Source of the DNA: Leptolyngbya sp. DLM2.Bin27
GTDB taxonomy: Bacteria > Cyanobacteriota > Cyanobacteriia > Phormidesmidales > Phormidesmidaceae
Length of the DNA stretch: 64,000 nucleotides
Direction of reading: 5' to 3'
Assembly (NCBI GenBank): GCA_007694115.1
Contig: RECJ01000102.1
Location: forward strand, 1 to 64,000
Each line of letters begins with the position of its first letter. Within the stretch, counting starts at the first letter, position 1. Below, piece by piece: positions 21,857 through 30,837 of this stretch. The translations under genes and the position numbers were made by a program. The notes under the pieces were generated by a model that saw only the letters and a list, made by a program, of their open reading frames with translations, searched no databases and was not told the origin of the DNA.

Positions 21857-22926
21857 CCAAGGCAACCCCCAAGGTGTTAGTGGGTAAGGCGCAACCCAAA
21901 AGCCCTTGGCTGGCGGTCAACCTGTCGGCGGCGCTGCCCGGTGTGGGGCAGATGTACGACGGTGCGATCGCACGCGGCCTGATCATCTTCGTCGGCTTTT
22001 GGGGCCTGATTGGCTTTATTCTCTGGTCGATCTTTGCCCCGGCGGGCAACACCCTGCGGGGGCTGATCTGCCTGATTCCCCTGATCAGTCTCTATATATT
22101 TGGCCTGTGGGATAGCCACCATGCCGCCAAGCGGGGAATTACCCTCGACGAGTTTAGCCCACTGCGATACCAGTCCCGAGATCCGTGGTATCCGGTGTTT
22201 CTCTCCCAGGTGCTGCCGGGGCTGGGGCAGCTGTTTTTGCAGCGGGCGGCGGTGGGCGGGGCGCTGCTGATTTTGGGCATTCTAGTCGGCTACCTGGCCA
22301 ACTTTGCCCCGGTGCTGCTGCCGGTGCCGCCGCTGATCTGGGCAGCGGCCTGCGGGCTGGCCTACTGGGCGGCCCCGAGCCCACGACGGCAGTGGGGCAT
22401 GTTGGCGCTGCTGCTGGCGGCGGTGATGGTCACGCGCCTGACCATTAGCTCAATTCCCTTTGTGGTACCCAGACTGGTGGTGCAGTGCATTGTGCCCAGT
22501 GAGTCAATGCTGCCGACGCTGGCGGTGGGCGATCGCATCTTTGTGCGCCCCCGCCCCGCCGACCAGCCGCTGGCGGTGGGCGACATCATTGTGTTTACCA
22601 ACCCCGAAAATACCCCCCTGGCCGAGGCCGGGGGGCTCGATAACCTGGTGGTCAAGCGGGTGGTGGCCCTGGCCGGTCAGCGAGTCGAGGTGCGCAACGG
22701 CCAGGTGTGGCTCGACGGCAGCCCCCTGATTGAGCCCTATATTGCCGAACCAATGGGCTATCAATGGGGGCCAGCAACCGTACCCGAGGGCCACCTGTTT
22801 GTGCTGGGCGACAACCGCAACCACAGCCGCGACTCAAGTGTTTGGGGCTTTTTGCCCCGCGCTCACCTGGTGGGCAACGCCTACAAAATCTACTGGCCAC
22901 CACAGCGGGTGCAGCCGTTGGTTTAG
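21853..22926 (+). CDS. lepB: Signal peptidase I with extra N-terminal membrane domain, 357 aa
   Basis: The C-terminal half is a type I signal peptidase that removes signal peptides outside the cytoplasmic or thylakoid membrane. The catalytic Ser is in IVPSESMLPTL (near residue 217), the general-base Lys in NLVVKRVVALAG (near 268), and box E is GDNRNHSRDSSVWGF. The first 190 residues are an additional membrane region with several helices and two similar segments, ALPGVGQMYDGAIARGLIIF and VLPGLGQLFLQRAAVGGALL. Each resembles the LPGxGQ start of small DUF5683/TM2-like membrane domains. The usual bacterial enzyme is much shorter, so this is a fusion. The ATG overlaps the gatD stop. Confidence 0.9.
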   Translation: MTKATPKVLVGKAQPKSPWLAVNLSAALPGVGQMYDGAIARGLIIFVGFWGLIGFILWSIFAPAGNTLRGLICLIPLISLYIFGLWDSHHAAKRGITLDEFSPLRYQSRDPWYPVFLSQVLPGLGQLFLQRAAVGGALLILGILVGYLANFAPVLLPVPPLIWAAACGLAYWAAPSPRRQWGMLALLLAAVMVTRLTISSIPFVVPRLVVQCIVPSESMLPTLAVGDRIFVRPRPADQPLAVGDIIVFTNPENTPLAEAGGLDNLVVKRVVALAGQRVEVRNGQVWLDGSPLIEPYIAEPMGYQWGPATVPEGHLFVLGDNRNHSRDSSVWGFLPRAHLVGNAYKIYWPPQRVQPLV

Positions 22927-22989
22927 CAAACCGCAACGATTCGCCAAAAAAACGTTCCACTTCTTCAATCTGGGATAAGCTAATTGGCG

Positions 22990-23721
22990 ATGTTTGCTGC
23001 TCCCACATCACCAGTTTCAACCATGACTTGGCGACTTCGCAATTTGTTTCGGCTGACCTCGGCCACCCCCTCTGAACCCGGCTCTGCGAGGGTTCTTACC
23101 CAGCCTTTATCCCATCGTTTGAGAAAGCTGTTGCCTGGGCGGCGGCTCCGGCCAACGGTGTTGCTAGGCCTAGTGCTGACCACCATCGTGACGATGACCC
23201 TGCCCCGGTCATTGCCCGAGGCCTCAGCCCAAGAGCTCGCCGCCGCCCTCTGGACCCGGGCCTCCTTTCCGGTCGAAGACTTTCAAACCTACACGTCTCC
23301 CTTTGGCTACCGCAGCGACCCCTTGAGCGGCAATGCTCGGTTTCACTACGGGCTAGATTTGGCCGCCCCCAACGGCAGCTACATTCGCAACTGGTGGGGC
23401 GGTGAAGTGCTGTGGGTCGAAGACAAGGGGGCCTGCGGCACCTCTATCGGCATCAAATCGGGAGAGTGGACGCATATCTACTGCCATATGCACGGCCATG
23501 TGGAAGGCAGTGGCCAAAATAAAACCATGGTCGACCGCAATGGCGGCATTCAGCTGCGGATCGGGCAGGCGGTGCCCGCCGGGGCGCGCATTGGCCGAGT
23601 GGGAATGACGGGCCGCACCACCGGGCCACACCTGCACTGGGGCCTCAAGTACCAAGACAATTGGGTCGATCCGGCCCTGGTGCTGCGGGCCATGTATGTT
23701 AGCCAGCAGGCGGCGCTCTAG
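22990..23721 (+). CDS. M23 (LytM-type) metallopeptidase, 243 aa
   Basis: A secreted peptidoglycan endopeptidase or structural LytM protein. After a basic N-terminal region and a hydrophobic segment (LLGLVLTTIVTMTLP, ending near an ASA cleavage-like site), the catalytic domain has FHYGLDLAAPNGSYI (the HxxxD zinc ligands), HIYCHMHGH and GPHLHWGLKY (the HxH motif). All zinc ligands are present, so it should be active, in contrast to many degenerate LytM proteins. The ATG at 22990 is used; ATG 23023 is an equally plausible start. It sits 63 bases after lepB, and its end is next to the pentapeptide gene. Confidence 0.88.
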   Translation: MFAAPTSPVSTMTWRLRNLFRLTSATPSEPGSARVLTQPLSHRLRKLLPGRRLRPTVLLGLVLTTIVTMTLPRSLPEASAQELAAALWTRASFPVEDFQTYTSPFGYRSDPLSGNARFHYGLDLAAPNGSYIRNWWGGEVLWVEDKGACGTSIGIKSGEWTHIYCHMHGHVEGSGQNKTMVDRNGGIQLRIGQAVPAGARIGRVGMTGRTTGPHLHWGLKYQDNWVDPALVLRAMYVSQQAAL

Positions 23722-23728
23722 GGCGGCA

Positions 23729-25945
23729 ATGCCCAATCTCCGCTGGCTCAGGCGACGATGGCTCAGGCGACGATGGCTCAGGCGACGATGGCTCAGGCGA
23801 CGATGGCTCAACTGGCTATGGCTAAACTGGCTGGGGATCGGTGTGCTGATCGCGGCGTTGACCTGGGGCCAACCAGCCCAGGCGGCGGAGAGTCACCCAC
23901 TGCTGACGGTCGATCTTTTGCGCCAGCGGCTAGCCGCCCCCGTGCAGCGGGAGGGTAGACCCACCCTTGATCTACGCAACTACACGATCGATCTGCGGGC
24001 CGACAGTGCCCTCACCGACAGCTTCTACCGATTGCTCAGCAGTGGGCTACAGCGACCCGCTACGGCCCCTACCCTCGATCTCAGCTATGCCGTGGTGCAG
24101 GGCGATCTCGATTTGCAGCGGCTAGGTCAGCGAGAGCCCCTCTACGGCAACAACCTATCGCCCCTGCTGAGCGAGGCTGGGCAGGCGCAGCTAAAGCGCG
24201 ATCGCACTCGGCTGCTTCAGCTCAATCGCCTGTCACAGTCGCTGCTGATTCAGGGCCAGAACAGCAGCCAGCAGATCTATGTATTTAAAGCGCCCCTGGT
24301 GGCGGTGCAAACTCGCTTTACTGGGGCAGTGCAGGGGGGCGACACATTTTTTTTAGGCCGGGTGCTGGCTTCGGGGGCGGTGTTTGACCAGGGGCTGTCG
24401 GTGGCCGGGGCGCGGTTTAACCGGGCGGTCGACTTCTCTGGGGCCGACTTTCGCCAGGGGGTGCAGGCCAAGGGCAGCCTGTTTTTTGAGACCACCCGCT
24501 TCGACCAGGGCCAGTTTCGCAGTGGGGCCAATTTTCAGGGGGCCGAGTTTAAGGCCAACGCCAACTTTAGCCGGGCGGTGCTGGCGGGCGAGACCAATTT
24601 CAGCCGGGCGCAGTGGCAGGGGGTGGCCGACTTTGCCCGCACCACCTGGCAGAGCACCGCTTTTTTTATGCGCAGCTACTTTGCCAGGGCGCTGTTTTTT
24701 ACCGAGGCCCGCTTTGACGGGCCGCTGGTGCTGCGGCAGACCCGCTTTGGGGAGCCGGTCAACCTGCGCAATGTGATGTTGGGCAGTGAAATCGACCTGG
24801 GCGATGCCCTGTTTCCGCCCTCGGCCTACCTCAACGTGGCGGGCATGGAGTTTAGCCTAGAGCAAACCCAGATCTTGGGCACCCCCGGCAAGATTGGTCG
24901 GGTGTTCTCGGTGCCCCAGCTGGCGGGCAACGAAACCCTGCTGCGCAACCTGGAGCGCAATTTTCGTCGCCTAGAGCAGATCAGCGACGCCAACTACATT
25001 GCCTACACCGCCGAGCGGCTGCGGCTCAAGGCCTGGCAGCAGCGGCTGTTGGGCACCAACATCAACACCGCCCCGGTGGCGGCTTTGGTGCGGGTCGGCT
25101 TTACTGAAGCCCAGGCCATGGCGGTGGTGCAGCAGCGCCAAACCCAGCCGTTTATTGGCATTGAGGGGGTACTGGGCGTGGCGGGGGTTGACCTGGCGGC
25201 CTATGTGAAGGTGCGCGATCGCATCTTTGCCCTGAATGCGTTTCCCCTGACCCGGCGACTGACCCTGGCCCTACAGTGGCTGTGGCTAGGGGGGCTGGTG
25301 GTGCTGAGCCGCTACGGCACCAGCTTTGGCCTCACCTTTGGGTTGGGGCTGGTGGCCATTCCCACCTTTGCGCTGATGTTCTGGCTGGTAGATCGCTACC
25401 GCCGCCGCCGGATGCCGCCGATTTTGCCGCCGCTGGCGGAGGGGCTGTGGCTGGGGGGAGGCTGTGCTGTGCTGCTGGGGCTGGGGCTGAATGCGCTGCG
25501 CTCCGCCGACTATCCGCTGTTGGCCCTGGGGTTTTTGTCGGTGCTGCTGGTGCCCGTGCCAGCCCTGCTGATTGGCCTGGTGCTCAAGCAGGGCCGCTAC
25601 CACGACCTAATGGACGAGAGCTACTTTGTCGAAGACGGCAGCCTACGCCAGCTGCGGCTGCTGATTGCGCGGCTGCCGGTGATTCCCAAATTTCCGTTTT
25701 TTCGCGATCGCTACACCTACCTGCTGCTCGATCGCCGCTGGAACTGGCTCAACTACCTCGACTTCAGCATCAACAACTGGCTGAAATTTGGCTTCAACGA
25801 CATCCGATTGCGAGATCAGCATGTGCCGGGGTTGATTACGGCTCTCGTGTGGTATCAATGGGGGTTGGGTCTGCTCTACACGGCATTGCTCCTGTGGACG
25901 CTATCGCGCACCATTCCAGGTTTAAATCTGTTGATCTACTTCTAG
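23729..25945 (+). CDS. Pentapeptide-repeat / helix-hairpin-helix membrane protein, 738 aa
   Basis: An unusual modular membrane protein. The N-terminus is a tandem WLRRR repeat (four exact copies) running into a hydrophobic signal anchor and an ALTWGQPAQA cleavage-like site. Residues about 190-400 are degenerate pentapeptide repeats (AxFxx units such as ARFNRAVDFSGADFRQGVQ). Next is a ComEA-like HhH stretch, NINTAPVAALVRVGFTEAQ with IGIEGVLGVAGVD. Several transmembrane helices make the last 230 residues. I chose ATG 23729 (AGGGCGG upstream) over 23696, which would overlap the peptidase gene. I do not know its function; surface or periplasmic exposure of the repeat region is inferred. Confidence 0.75.
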   Translation: MPNLRWLRRRWLRRRWLRRRWLRRRWLNWLWLNWLGIGVLIAALTWGQPAQAAESHPLLTVDLLRQRLAAPVQREGRPTLDLRNYTIDLRADSALTDSFYRLLSSGLQRPATAPTLDLSYAVVQGDLDLQRLGQREPLYGNNLSPLLSEAGQAQLKRDRTRLLQLNRLSQSLLIQGQNSSQQIYVFKAPLVAVQTRFTGAVQGGDTFFLGRVLASGAVFDQGLSVAGARFNRAVDFSGADFRQGVQAKGSLFFETTRFDQGQFRSGANFQGAEFKANANFSRAVLAGETNFSRAQWQGVADFARTTWQSTAFFMRSYFARALFFTEARFDGPLVLRQTRFGEPVNLRNVMLGSEIDLGDALFPPSAYLNVAGMEFSLEQTQILGTPGKIGRVFSVPQLAGNETLLRNLERNFRRLEQISDANYIAYTAERLRLKAWQQRLLGTNINTAPVAALVRVGFTEAQAMAVVQQRQTQPFIGIEGVLGVAGVDLAAYVKVRDRIFALNAFPLTRRLTLALQWLWLGGLVVLSRYGTSFGLTFGLGLVAIPTFALMFWLVDRYRRRRMPPILPPLAEGLWLGGGCAVLLGLGLNALRSADYPLLALGFLSVLLVPVPALLIGLVLKQGRYHDLMDESYFVEDGSLRQLRLLIARLPVIPKFPFFRDRYTYLLLDRRWNWLNYLDFSINNWLKFGFNDIRLRDQHVPGLITALVWYQWGLGLLYTALLLWTLSRTIPGLNLLIYF
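23744..23803 (+). repeat. Four exact 15-bp tandem repeats encoding WLRRR
   Basis: TGGCTCAGGCGACGA occurs four times without change and is followed by two related units encoding WLNWL (to 23833). Unit length is a multiple of three, so copy-number changes would keep the frame and alter the number of positive charges before the membrane segment. Confidence 0.9.
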
Positions 25946-25988
25946 CGCCGCCGTCGGTTCACTCACCATCAGACTGTGCACATTTCCT

Positions 25989-26582
25989 GTGATTCAACCA
26001 TCCTCTTCCTCAGACCTCAATCAACCGGCCAAAGCTGACCTGCGCCGTCGCTTGATCAGCGCCCGCCAGAGCATTCCGCCCCAGCTGTGGCGACAAAAGA
26101 GCGATCGGATCTGCGCCCACCTGCTCAGCTGGAGCTACTTTCAAAAGTGCCGTATTATCTTGGCCTACACCAGCTTTCGCCAAGAGCCCGACCTCAGCCC
26201 CCTGGCCGCCCACCACCCGCACTGGGGGCTACCCCGCTGCGTTGACCATCAACAGCTGCATTGGCACTACTGGTCGGCCCAGAGCAAATGGCCCCTGCGC
26301 AAAGGGGCCTACGGCATTGTCGAACCCCACCCCCGATCGCCCCAGGTCGATCTGTCTCTAGTCGATTTGATCTTGGTGCCCGCCGTCGCCTGCGATGTGC
26401 GCGGCCATCGGCTCGGCTACGGCGGCGGCTTTTACGACCGGCTGCTGAGCAAGCCCGCATGGCAACATATCCCCACCGTGGGCATTGTGTTTGAGTATGC
26501 TCGCCTGCCCAGCCTGCCCCAAGACCTGTGGGATAAGCCCCTAGCGGGCGTTTGCTCCGAAAGTGGCCTGTTTTTAGGGTAG
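25989..26582 (+). CDS. 5-formyltetrahydrofolate cyclo-ligase, 197 aa
   Basis: Converts 5-formyl-THF to 5,10-methenyl-THF with ATP in one-carbon metabolism. The sequence has the family order: AKADLRRRLISARQSIPP, then ILAYTSFRQEPDL, the substrate-binding WPLRKGAYGIVEPHPRSP, and the signature HRLGYGGGFYDRLLS. Length 197 is standard. The gene starts with GTG at 25989; no nearer ATG keeps the conserved N-terminus. It is 43 bases after the pentapeptide/HhH gene on the same strand and is followed by an acetyltransferase. Confidence 0.95.
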   Translation: MIQPSSSSDLNQPAKADLRRRLISARQSIPPQLWRQKSDRICAHLLSWSYFQKCRIILAYTSFRQEPDLSPLAAHHPHWGLPRCVDHQQLHWHYWSAQSKWPLRKGAYGIVEPHPRSPQVDLSLVDLILVPAVACDVRGHRLGYGGGFYDRLLSKPAWQHIPTVGIVFEYARLPSLPQDLWDKPLAGVCSESGLFLG

Positions 26583-26636
26583 CTCTAGGATTTAGAGTTG
26601 CTGGGAAGATTTATCTGTTGCTCTCTAGGTTTCTCT

Positions 26637-27266
26637 ATGGCCTACGGCCCTAGCCCCGCTACCCGCTACCCCATCCCCGGTATCAGCCGTACGGTGTTTC
26701 TCAATACCATCGTCACCAACCCCAACATCGTTGTCGGCGACTACACCTATTACGACGATTTTGAGCACCCTGAGAACTTTCAGCGCAATGTGCTCTACCA
26801 CTTTGATTTCATTGGCGACAAGCTAATCATCGGCAAGTTTTGCTCCATTGCCTCCGACGTCAAATTCATCATGAACGGCGGCAACCACCGCACCGACTGG
26901 TTTACCAACTACCCCTTTCCCATCTTTGGCCAGGGCTGGGAGAGCGTCATGCCTGACGAGTGGCCCCACAAGGGCGATACCGTCATCGGCAACGATGTGT
27001 GGATTGGCTACGGGGCCACCCTGATGCCCGGCGTGCAGGTGGGCGATGGGGCAATCATCGCGACTCAGGCGGTGGTAACAAAATCGGTGCCCCCCTACGC
27101 TGTAGTGGGCGGCAACCCGGCCCAGGTGATCCGCTACCGCTTCGACGAGGCCACCATTGAGGCGCTGCTAAAAATTCAGTGGTGGCGCTGGGAGGTTGAA
27201 AAAATCACCCGCCACCTAGGGGCGATCTGCGGCGCAGATCTGGCGGCCCTGCGCGAGGCTGTTTGA
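26637..27266 (+). CDS. Vat/CatB-like hexapeptide-repeat O-acetyltransferase, 209 aa
   Basis: A left-handed beta-helix acetyltransferase of the xenobiotic acetyltransferase (XAT) class. NIVVGDYTYYDDFEHPENF and VLYHFDFIGDKLIIGKFCSI are family-typical; FIMNGGNHRTDWFTNYPF carries the catalytic His (GGNHR). Then hexapeptide repeats DTVIGNDVWIGYGATLMPGV, IIATQAVVTKSVPPYAVVGG and NPAQVIRYRF follow, and WWRWEVEKI is the usual C-terminal helix. Vat enzymes inactivate streptogramin A, but many chromosomal cyanobacterial members are of unknown substrate, so resistance is not implied. ATG 26637 gives the normal length. A strong hairpin begins at its stop codon. Confidence 0.88.
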   Translation: MAYGPSPATRYPIPGISRTVFLNTIVTNPNIVVGDYTYYDDFEHPENFQRNVLYHFDFIGDKLIIGKFCSIASDVKFIMNGGNHRTDWFTNYPFPIFGQGWESVMPDEWPHKGDTVIGNDVWIGYGATLMPGVQVGDGAIIATQAVVTKSVPPYAVVGGNPAQVIRYRFDEATIEALLKIQWWRWEVEKITRHLGAICGADLAALREAV

Positions 27267-27300
27267 GGCCTTCGCCCAGCTGAGACTGGGCGAAGGCCTC
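27265..27300 (+). terminator. Perfect 15-bp-stem hairpin at the acetyltransferase stop
   Basis: GAGGCCTTCGCCCAG (27265-27279) pairs perfectly with CTGGGCGAAGGCCTC (27286-27300) around CTGAGA. It overlaps the TGA stop codon. The following ATAGTATAAAAA has no T run, so termination may rely on hairpin strength, or it may be an mRNA stabiliser. Confidence 0.6.
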
Positions 27301-27307
27301 ATAGTAT

Positions 27308-27330
27308 AAAAACGCCCGTTCGGCGTTCTT
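27308..27330 (-). terminator. Second hairpin, T run on the minus strand
   Basis: AACGCC (27311-27316) pairs with GGCGTT (27322-27327) around CGTTC. On the minus strand it is followed by TTTAT, on the plus strand by CTT. With the first hairpin it may form a bidirectional termination region. Confidence 0.4.
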
Positions 27331-27382
27331 AGGCCCAGAAACTGCGCTATTCTTTGGTCAAAGCTTTTCTGGGGGCCAGGGC

Positions 27383-27943
27383 ATGAAACGGCGCGGCATG
27401 GTTTACGGTTTTCTGGGGGCGATCGCAACGGCCCTGCTTCTCGTTTGGCCCCTGGGGCTGCGCGCCCCCGCCCAGCAGAGCCCCCCCCTGGGTAGCCTAG
27501 AGCGTGAGTTTGAAGCGGTGACCATGCCCACGGCGACGGCCTACTCGGTCTACACCACCAGCACCGCCATTCCCCACCAGGTGTGGTACCGCATCTCTGG
27601 CGGCGACGCGCTGTTTCGCCAGCGGCTGCGGGTCTACCAAGAAAATGCTGGCCCGCGCCCGATTAACCAGCTGCCCCCCGACTCAGAGCTGCACCAAGAA
27701 CTGACCAGCAACGCCCCTACCCCTTGGTTTCGTTTTCCCACCGAAACCGGCGTCTTCACCTATTATTTCGACGGCGACAACCGCCTCACCGCCACCAGTC
27801 CCTGGCGCGATGCCTTTGGCATTCGGGTCAAACGCAGCCGCTTTACCAACGGCAACCGCTACGAAATCGGCTTTGAAGATCAAGCAACCCTCGACGACTA
27901 CAACGACCTGGAGGTGGAAGTCGTGATTATTCAGCCCGCTTAG
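27383..27943 (+). CDS. Exported hypothetical protein, 186 aa
   Basis: I do not recognise a family. It begins KRRGMVYGFLGAIATALLLV, a basic start and hydrophobic core, with APAQQS as a possible cleavage site, so it is probably periplasmic. The mature part has no Cys, many aromatic residues and an acidic end (TLDDYNDLEVEVVIIQPA), and looks like an all-beta domain. It stands alone, 116 bases after the Vat-like gene with hairpins between them, and is followed by a MITE-like copy. The coding call rests on the good signal peptide and codon use. Confidence 0.7.
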   Translation: MKRRGMVYGFLGAIATALLLVWPLGLRAPAQQSPPLGSLEREFEAVTMPTATAYSVYTTSTAIPHQVWYRISGGDALFRQRLRVYQENAGPRPINQLPPDSELHQELTSNAPTPWFRFPTETGVFTYYFDGDNRLTATSPWRDAFGIRVKRSRFTNGNRYEIGFEDQATLDDYNDLEVEVVIIQPA

Positions 27944-28034
27944 GCAACCAGCAGCATAGCCGTCCCAGATCTTGCGGTGCATGGCGACACGGTAGCGGTG
28001 CCTCGCCTTAGCGCGCTGCCCCCCATGGGACTAA

Positions 28035-28137
28035 TACCGAATCCTGCTTGGCTACCCCCGATACCCCTGGGCGAACCGCCGTTCGCCCCTACGGGTTGGC
28101 CGCTTGGCAATCGGGGGTAGGGAATTCAGATTTGGTA
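28035..28137 (+). mobile_element. MITE-like element, copy 2 (103 bp)
   Basis: It runs from TACCGAATCC to AGATTTGGTA. The central hairpin is GGGCGAAC, CGCC, GTTCGCCC, where copy 1 has A-T pairs, so both arms changed together. It fills most of the 308-base gap 27944-28251; the remainder shows nothing else. It is in the opposite orientation to copy 1. Confidence 0.75.
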
Positions 28138-28251
28138 TAAAACCCAGACTTGAGGCTGCTCTAGCCTGAAAAAAGATCGAAAAACCGCCCTCAGTGCGTC
28201 AGCGGGGGAAAATTGCGCCAAGATAGAGCAAAGGTATGGGTGGGGTAGGCC

Positions 28252-28737
28252 ATGAATCGCTTTATTATCGGTGGCATTTTAGCCGCTATCGTGATCGGTT
28301 TGACCGGGGGCCTAGGGCGCATATTCACCGACACCAACGCCCGGCAGGAGGGCGCTGGGCAGACAACCGCCGGGCAAAACAACGGCGCAGCAGGCGATCT
28401 GGGCAGTCTGCCCATAGAGCAGGCCGGGCAGCTGGCCCGGCGGCAGAGTGAGGTCGGCAACAACGGTGTTGGCATCACCTCCGATTTTTTGGGCCAAGAC
28501 CCCGTGGGCATACCCCCCGGCGGACGCCCCGACATTTCTCCCCCGGCAGCGGGCCAGACGGGAACCGCTGGTATGACTGGCTCTAACGGCAACGTGATTC
28601 CGCGCACGGGCGAGACGGCCACCTTCCCCACCACCGGCGGCGACATTGCCCCGATTCAACCCGGTCTGGTGCAGCCGGGCGTAGACTTGCAGCGCCCCAG
28701 CGACCCTGATTTAGACTCGATTCCGGCCCTCTGGTAG
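28252..28737 (+). CDS. Small membrane-anchored low-complexity protein, 161 aa
   Basis: One N-terminal transmembrane segment (FIIGGILAAIVIGLTGGLG) is followed by a Gly/Gln/Asn/Pro-rich, probably disordered tail, ending in SDPDLDSIPALW. No catalytic motif and no recognised domain. It is on the same strand as thiOG and 62 bases before it, but nothing ties it to thiamine synthesis. The hydrophobic start and consistent codon use support it as real; function unknown. Confidence 0.65.
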   Translation: MNRFIIGGILAAIVIGLTGGLGRIFTDTNARQEGAGQTTAGQNNGAAGDLGSLPIEQAGQLARRQSEVGNNGVGITSDFLGQDPVGIPPGGRPDISPPAAGQTGTAGMTGSNGNVIPRTGETATFPTTGGDIAPIQPGLVQPGVDLQRPSDPDLDSIPALW

Positions 28738-28799
28738 AGGCGCTGCGATCGCATCCCCCGGTGGCCTAAAATAGACAAACAGCAATTTAGTTAAACGGC

Positions 28800-30779
28800 A
28801 TGGCAAATCGGGGATGCGACGTCCTAGTAGTGGGCGGCGGTGTTATTGGCCTGGCAATCGCCCTAGAGCTACAGCAGCGGGGGGCGGTCGTTACCGTGCT
28901 CAGCCGCGACTTTGCCCAGGCGGCTAGCCATGCCGCAGCGGGGATGCTGGCCCCTAGGGCCGAAGGGCTGCCCCCCGGCCCCATGCTTGACCTATCCCTC
29001 GCCAGTTTGGCCCTGTACCCCACCTGGGTCAGCAAGCTCGAAGCCCTCACGGGGCAGTCGGTGGGCTACTGGCCCTGCGGCATTTTGGCCCCGCGCCGCG
29101 CCGCACCGGCCAATAGTTCAGCAACCTGGCTGGATGCGGCCACCCTAGGCCACTACCAGCCCGGCCTCGACCCCGCCCTCGGCGGAGCCCACTGGTACCC
29201 CGACGAGGGCCAGGTTGACAATCGGCTGCTGGTGCAGGCCCTGCGATCGGCGGTAATCGATCTGGGAGTGACCCTCCACGAGGGCACCGGAGCAATTGCC
29301 CTGGGCCATCACCAGGGCCGCATTGAGCGCGTCTGCACCGCCCAGGCGGGCGACTTTGTAGCCGACCAGGTGGTGCTGGCCACCGGAGCCTGGGCCCGCG
29401 AACTGCTGCCCCTGCCGGTGTTCCCCAAAAAGGGAGAAATGGCCAGTCTGCGGGTGCCCCCGGGCCACAGCCTGCCCCACCCCCTACAGCGGGTGCTGTT
29501 TGGCGAAAACATCTATATTGTGCCCCGGCAGGATGGCCGGATTGTGCTGGGGGCCACCAGCCAGGAGGTCGGATTTGCCCCCGGCAACACCGCCGGGGGG
29601 GTAAATCAGCTATTGAACCATGCGATCGCGCTGCTGCCCCAGCTGAGCGACTACGTGCTCGACGAAACCTGGTGGGGCTACCGGCCCACCACCCCCGACG
29701 AGTGGCCCATCCTTGGCCCCGGCCCCGCCGCCAACCTCACCCTGGCCACGGGCCACTACCGCAACGGCATTCTGCTGGCCCCGATCACCGCCCAACGGGT
29801 GGCCCAGACCGTGCTGGGCCAGGGCGATGGCCAGCTAGATCCCTTCTCCTGGCGGCGTTTCCATCGGTCTGCCCCCAGCCCCCTGCCAGCCCAGCCCCCA
29901 ATTTTTTCTACCCCCCAGGCTATGACCCTTACCGATACCGCTCCCGCCAGTCTCGCTGTCGCCTCGACCGACCAGACGGCCCTGATCGACTCGCCCCTAA
30001 CCATTGCCGGGCGCACCTTTACCTCGCGCCTGATGACCGGCACCGGCAAGTACGACGACTTTGAGGTGATGCGCCAGAGCGTGGCCGCCAGCGGCTGCGA
30101 GATCGTCACCGTGGCGGTGCGCCGGGTGCAGACCAATGCCCCCGGCCACCAGGGGCTGGCTGAGGCCCTCGACTGGTCAACGATCTGGATGCTGCCCAAC
30201 ACGGCGGGGTGCAAAACCGCCGAAGAGGCCATTCGCGTGGCCCGCCTGGGCCGGGAAATGGCCAAGCTGCTGGGCCAGGAAGACAACAACTTCGTCAAGC
30301 TCGAAGTCATTCCCGATGCCAAGTACCTGCTGCCCGACCCGATTGGCACCCTAGAGGCCGCCGAGCAGCTGGTCAAAGAGGGCTTTGCGGTGCTGCCCTA
30401 CATCAACGCCGACCCGCTGCTGGCCAAGCGCCTAGAAGAGGCGGGCTGCGCCACCGTCATGCCCCTGGGGTCGCCCATCGGCTCGGGCCAGGGCATTCGC
30501 AACGCCGCCAACATTCACATCATCATTGAGCAGGCCACGGTGCCGGTGGTGGTCGATGCGGGCATCGGCACCCCCAGCGAAGCCGCTGAAGCGATGGAAA
30601 TGGGGGCCGATGCGCTGTTGATCAACACGGCGATTGCCAAAGCGGCCAACCCCATCGCCATGGGCCGCGCCATGGGCCTAGCGGCGCTAGCGGGTCGCCT
30701 GGCCTACCGAGCCGGGCGCATTCCCATCCAGGGGGTGGCCAGCGCTAGCTCTCCCCTCACCGGGCGGATCACAGAGTAA
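28800..30779 (+). CDS. thiOG: ThiO-ThiG fusion: glycine oxidase / thiazole synthase, 659 aa
   Basis: The N-terminal half (about 1-365) is glycine oxidase ThiO, an FAD enzyme making iminoglycine: [20 protein letters not shown] (FAD loop), then [13 protein letters not shown] and [33 protein letters not shown]. The C-terminal part (about 396-659) is thiazole synthase ThiG, with [30 protein letters not shown] (Schiff-base Lys), [13 protein letters not shown] and [20 protein letters not shown]. The two join through a Pro/Ala-rich linker, in which an internal ATG near 29923 could start ThiG alone. Fusion of the consecutive thiazole-forming enzymes is known in cyanobacteria. No TPP riboswitch is visible in the short leader. 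Confidence 0.95.
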   Translation: MANRGCDVLVVGGGVIGLAIALELQQRGAVVTVLSRDFAQAASHAAAGMLAPRAEGLPPGPMLDLSLASLALYPTWVSKLEALTGQSVGYWPCGILAPRRAAPANSSATWLDAATLGHYQPGLDPALGGAHWYPDEGQVDNRLLVQALRSAVIDLGVTLHEGTGAIALGHHQGRIERVCTAQAGDFVADQVVLATGAWARELLPLPVFPKKGEMASLRVPPGHSLPHPLQRVLFGENIYIVPRQDGRIVLGATSQEVGFAPGNTAGGVNQLLNHAIALLPQLSDYVLDETWWGYRPTTPDEWPILGPGPAANLTLATGHYRNGILLAPITAQRVAQTVLGQGDGQLDPFSWRRFHRSAPSPLPAQPPIFSTPQAMTLTDTAPASLAVASTDQTALIDSPLTIAGRTFTSRLMTGTGKYDDFEVMRQSVAASGCEIVTVAVRRVQTNAPGHQGLAEALDWSTIWMLPNTAGCKTAEEAIRVARLGREMAKLLGQEDNNFVKLEVIPDAKYLLPDPIGTLEAAEQLVKEGFAVLPYINADPLLAKRLEEAGCATVMPLGSPIGSGQGIRNAANIHIIIEQATVPVVVDAGIGTPSEAAEAMEMGADALLINTAIAKAANPIAMGRAMGLAALAGRLAYRAGRIPIQGVASASSPLTGRITE

Positions 30780-30837
30780 AGACTCTGCCCACAACCCCCA
30801 GGGAGCCACTCCCTAGCACCTTTGGCTGGGCCGACGC

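Noticed and set aside
23744-23833. CRISPR-like or other array at the 15-bp repeats
   Set aside because: Units are in tandem with no spacers, inside a reading frame.
27224-27240. GATCTGCG/CGCAGATC palindrome in the acetyltransferase gene as a relative of the ligA palindrome
   Set aside because: Shares only a short core and is probably a chance similarity; the arms are 8 bases and the flanks do not match.
28738-28799. TPP riboswitch before thiOG
   Set aside because: Only 62 bases are available and the thi-box motif (CTGAGA with its partner) is not there.
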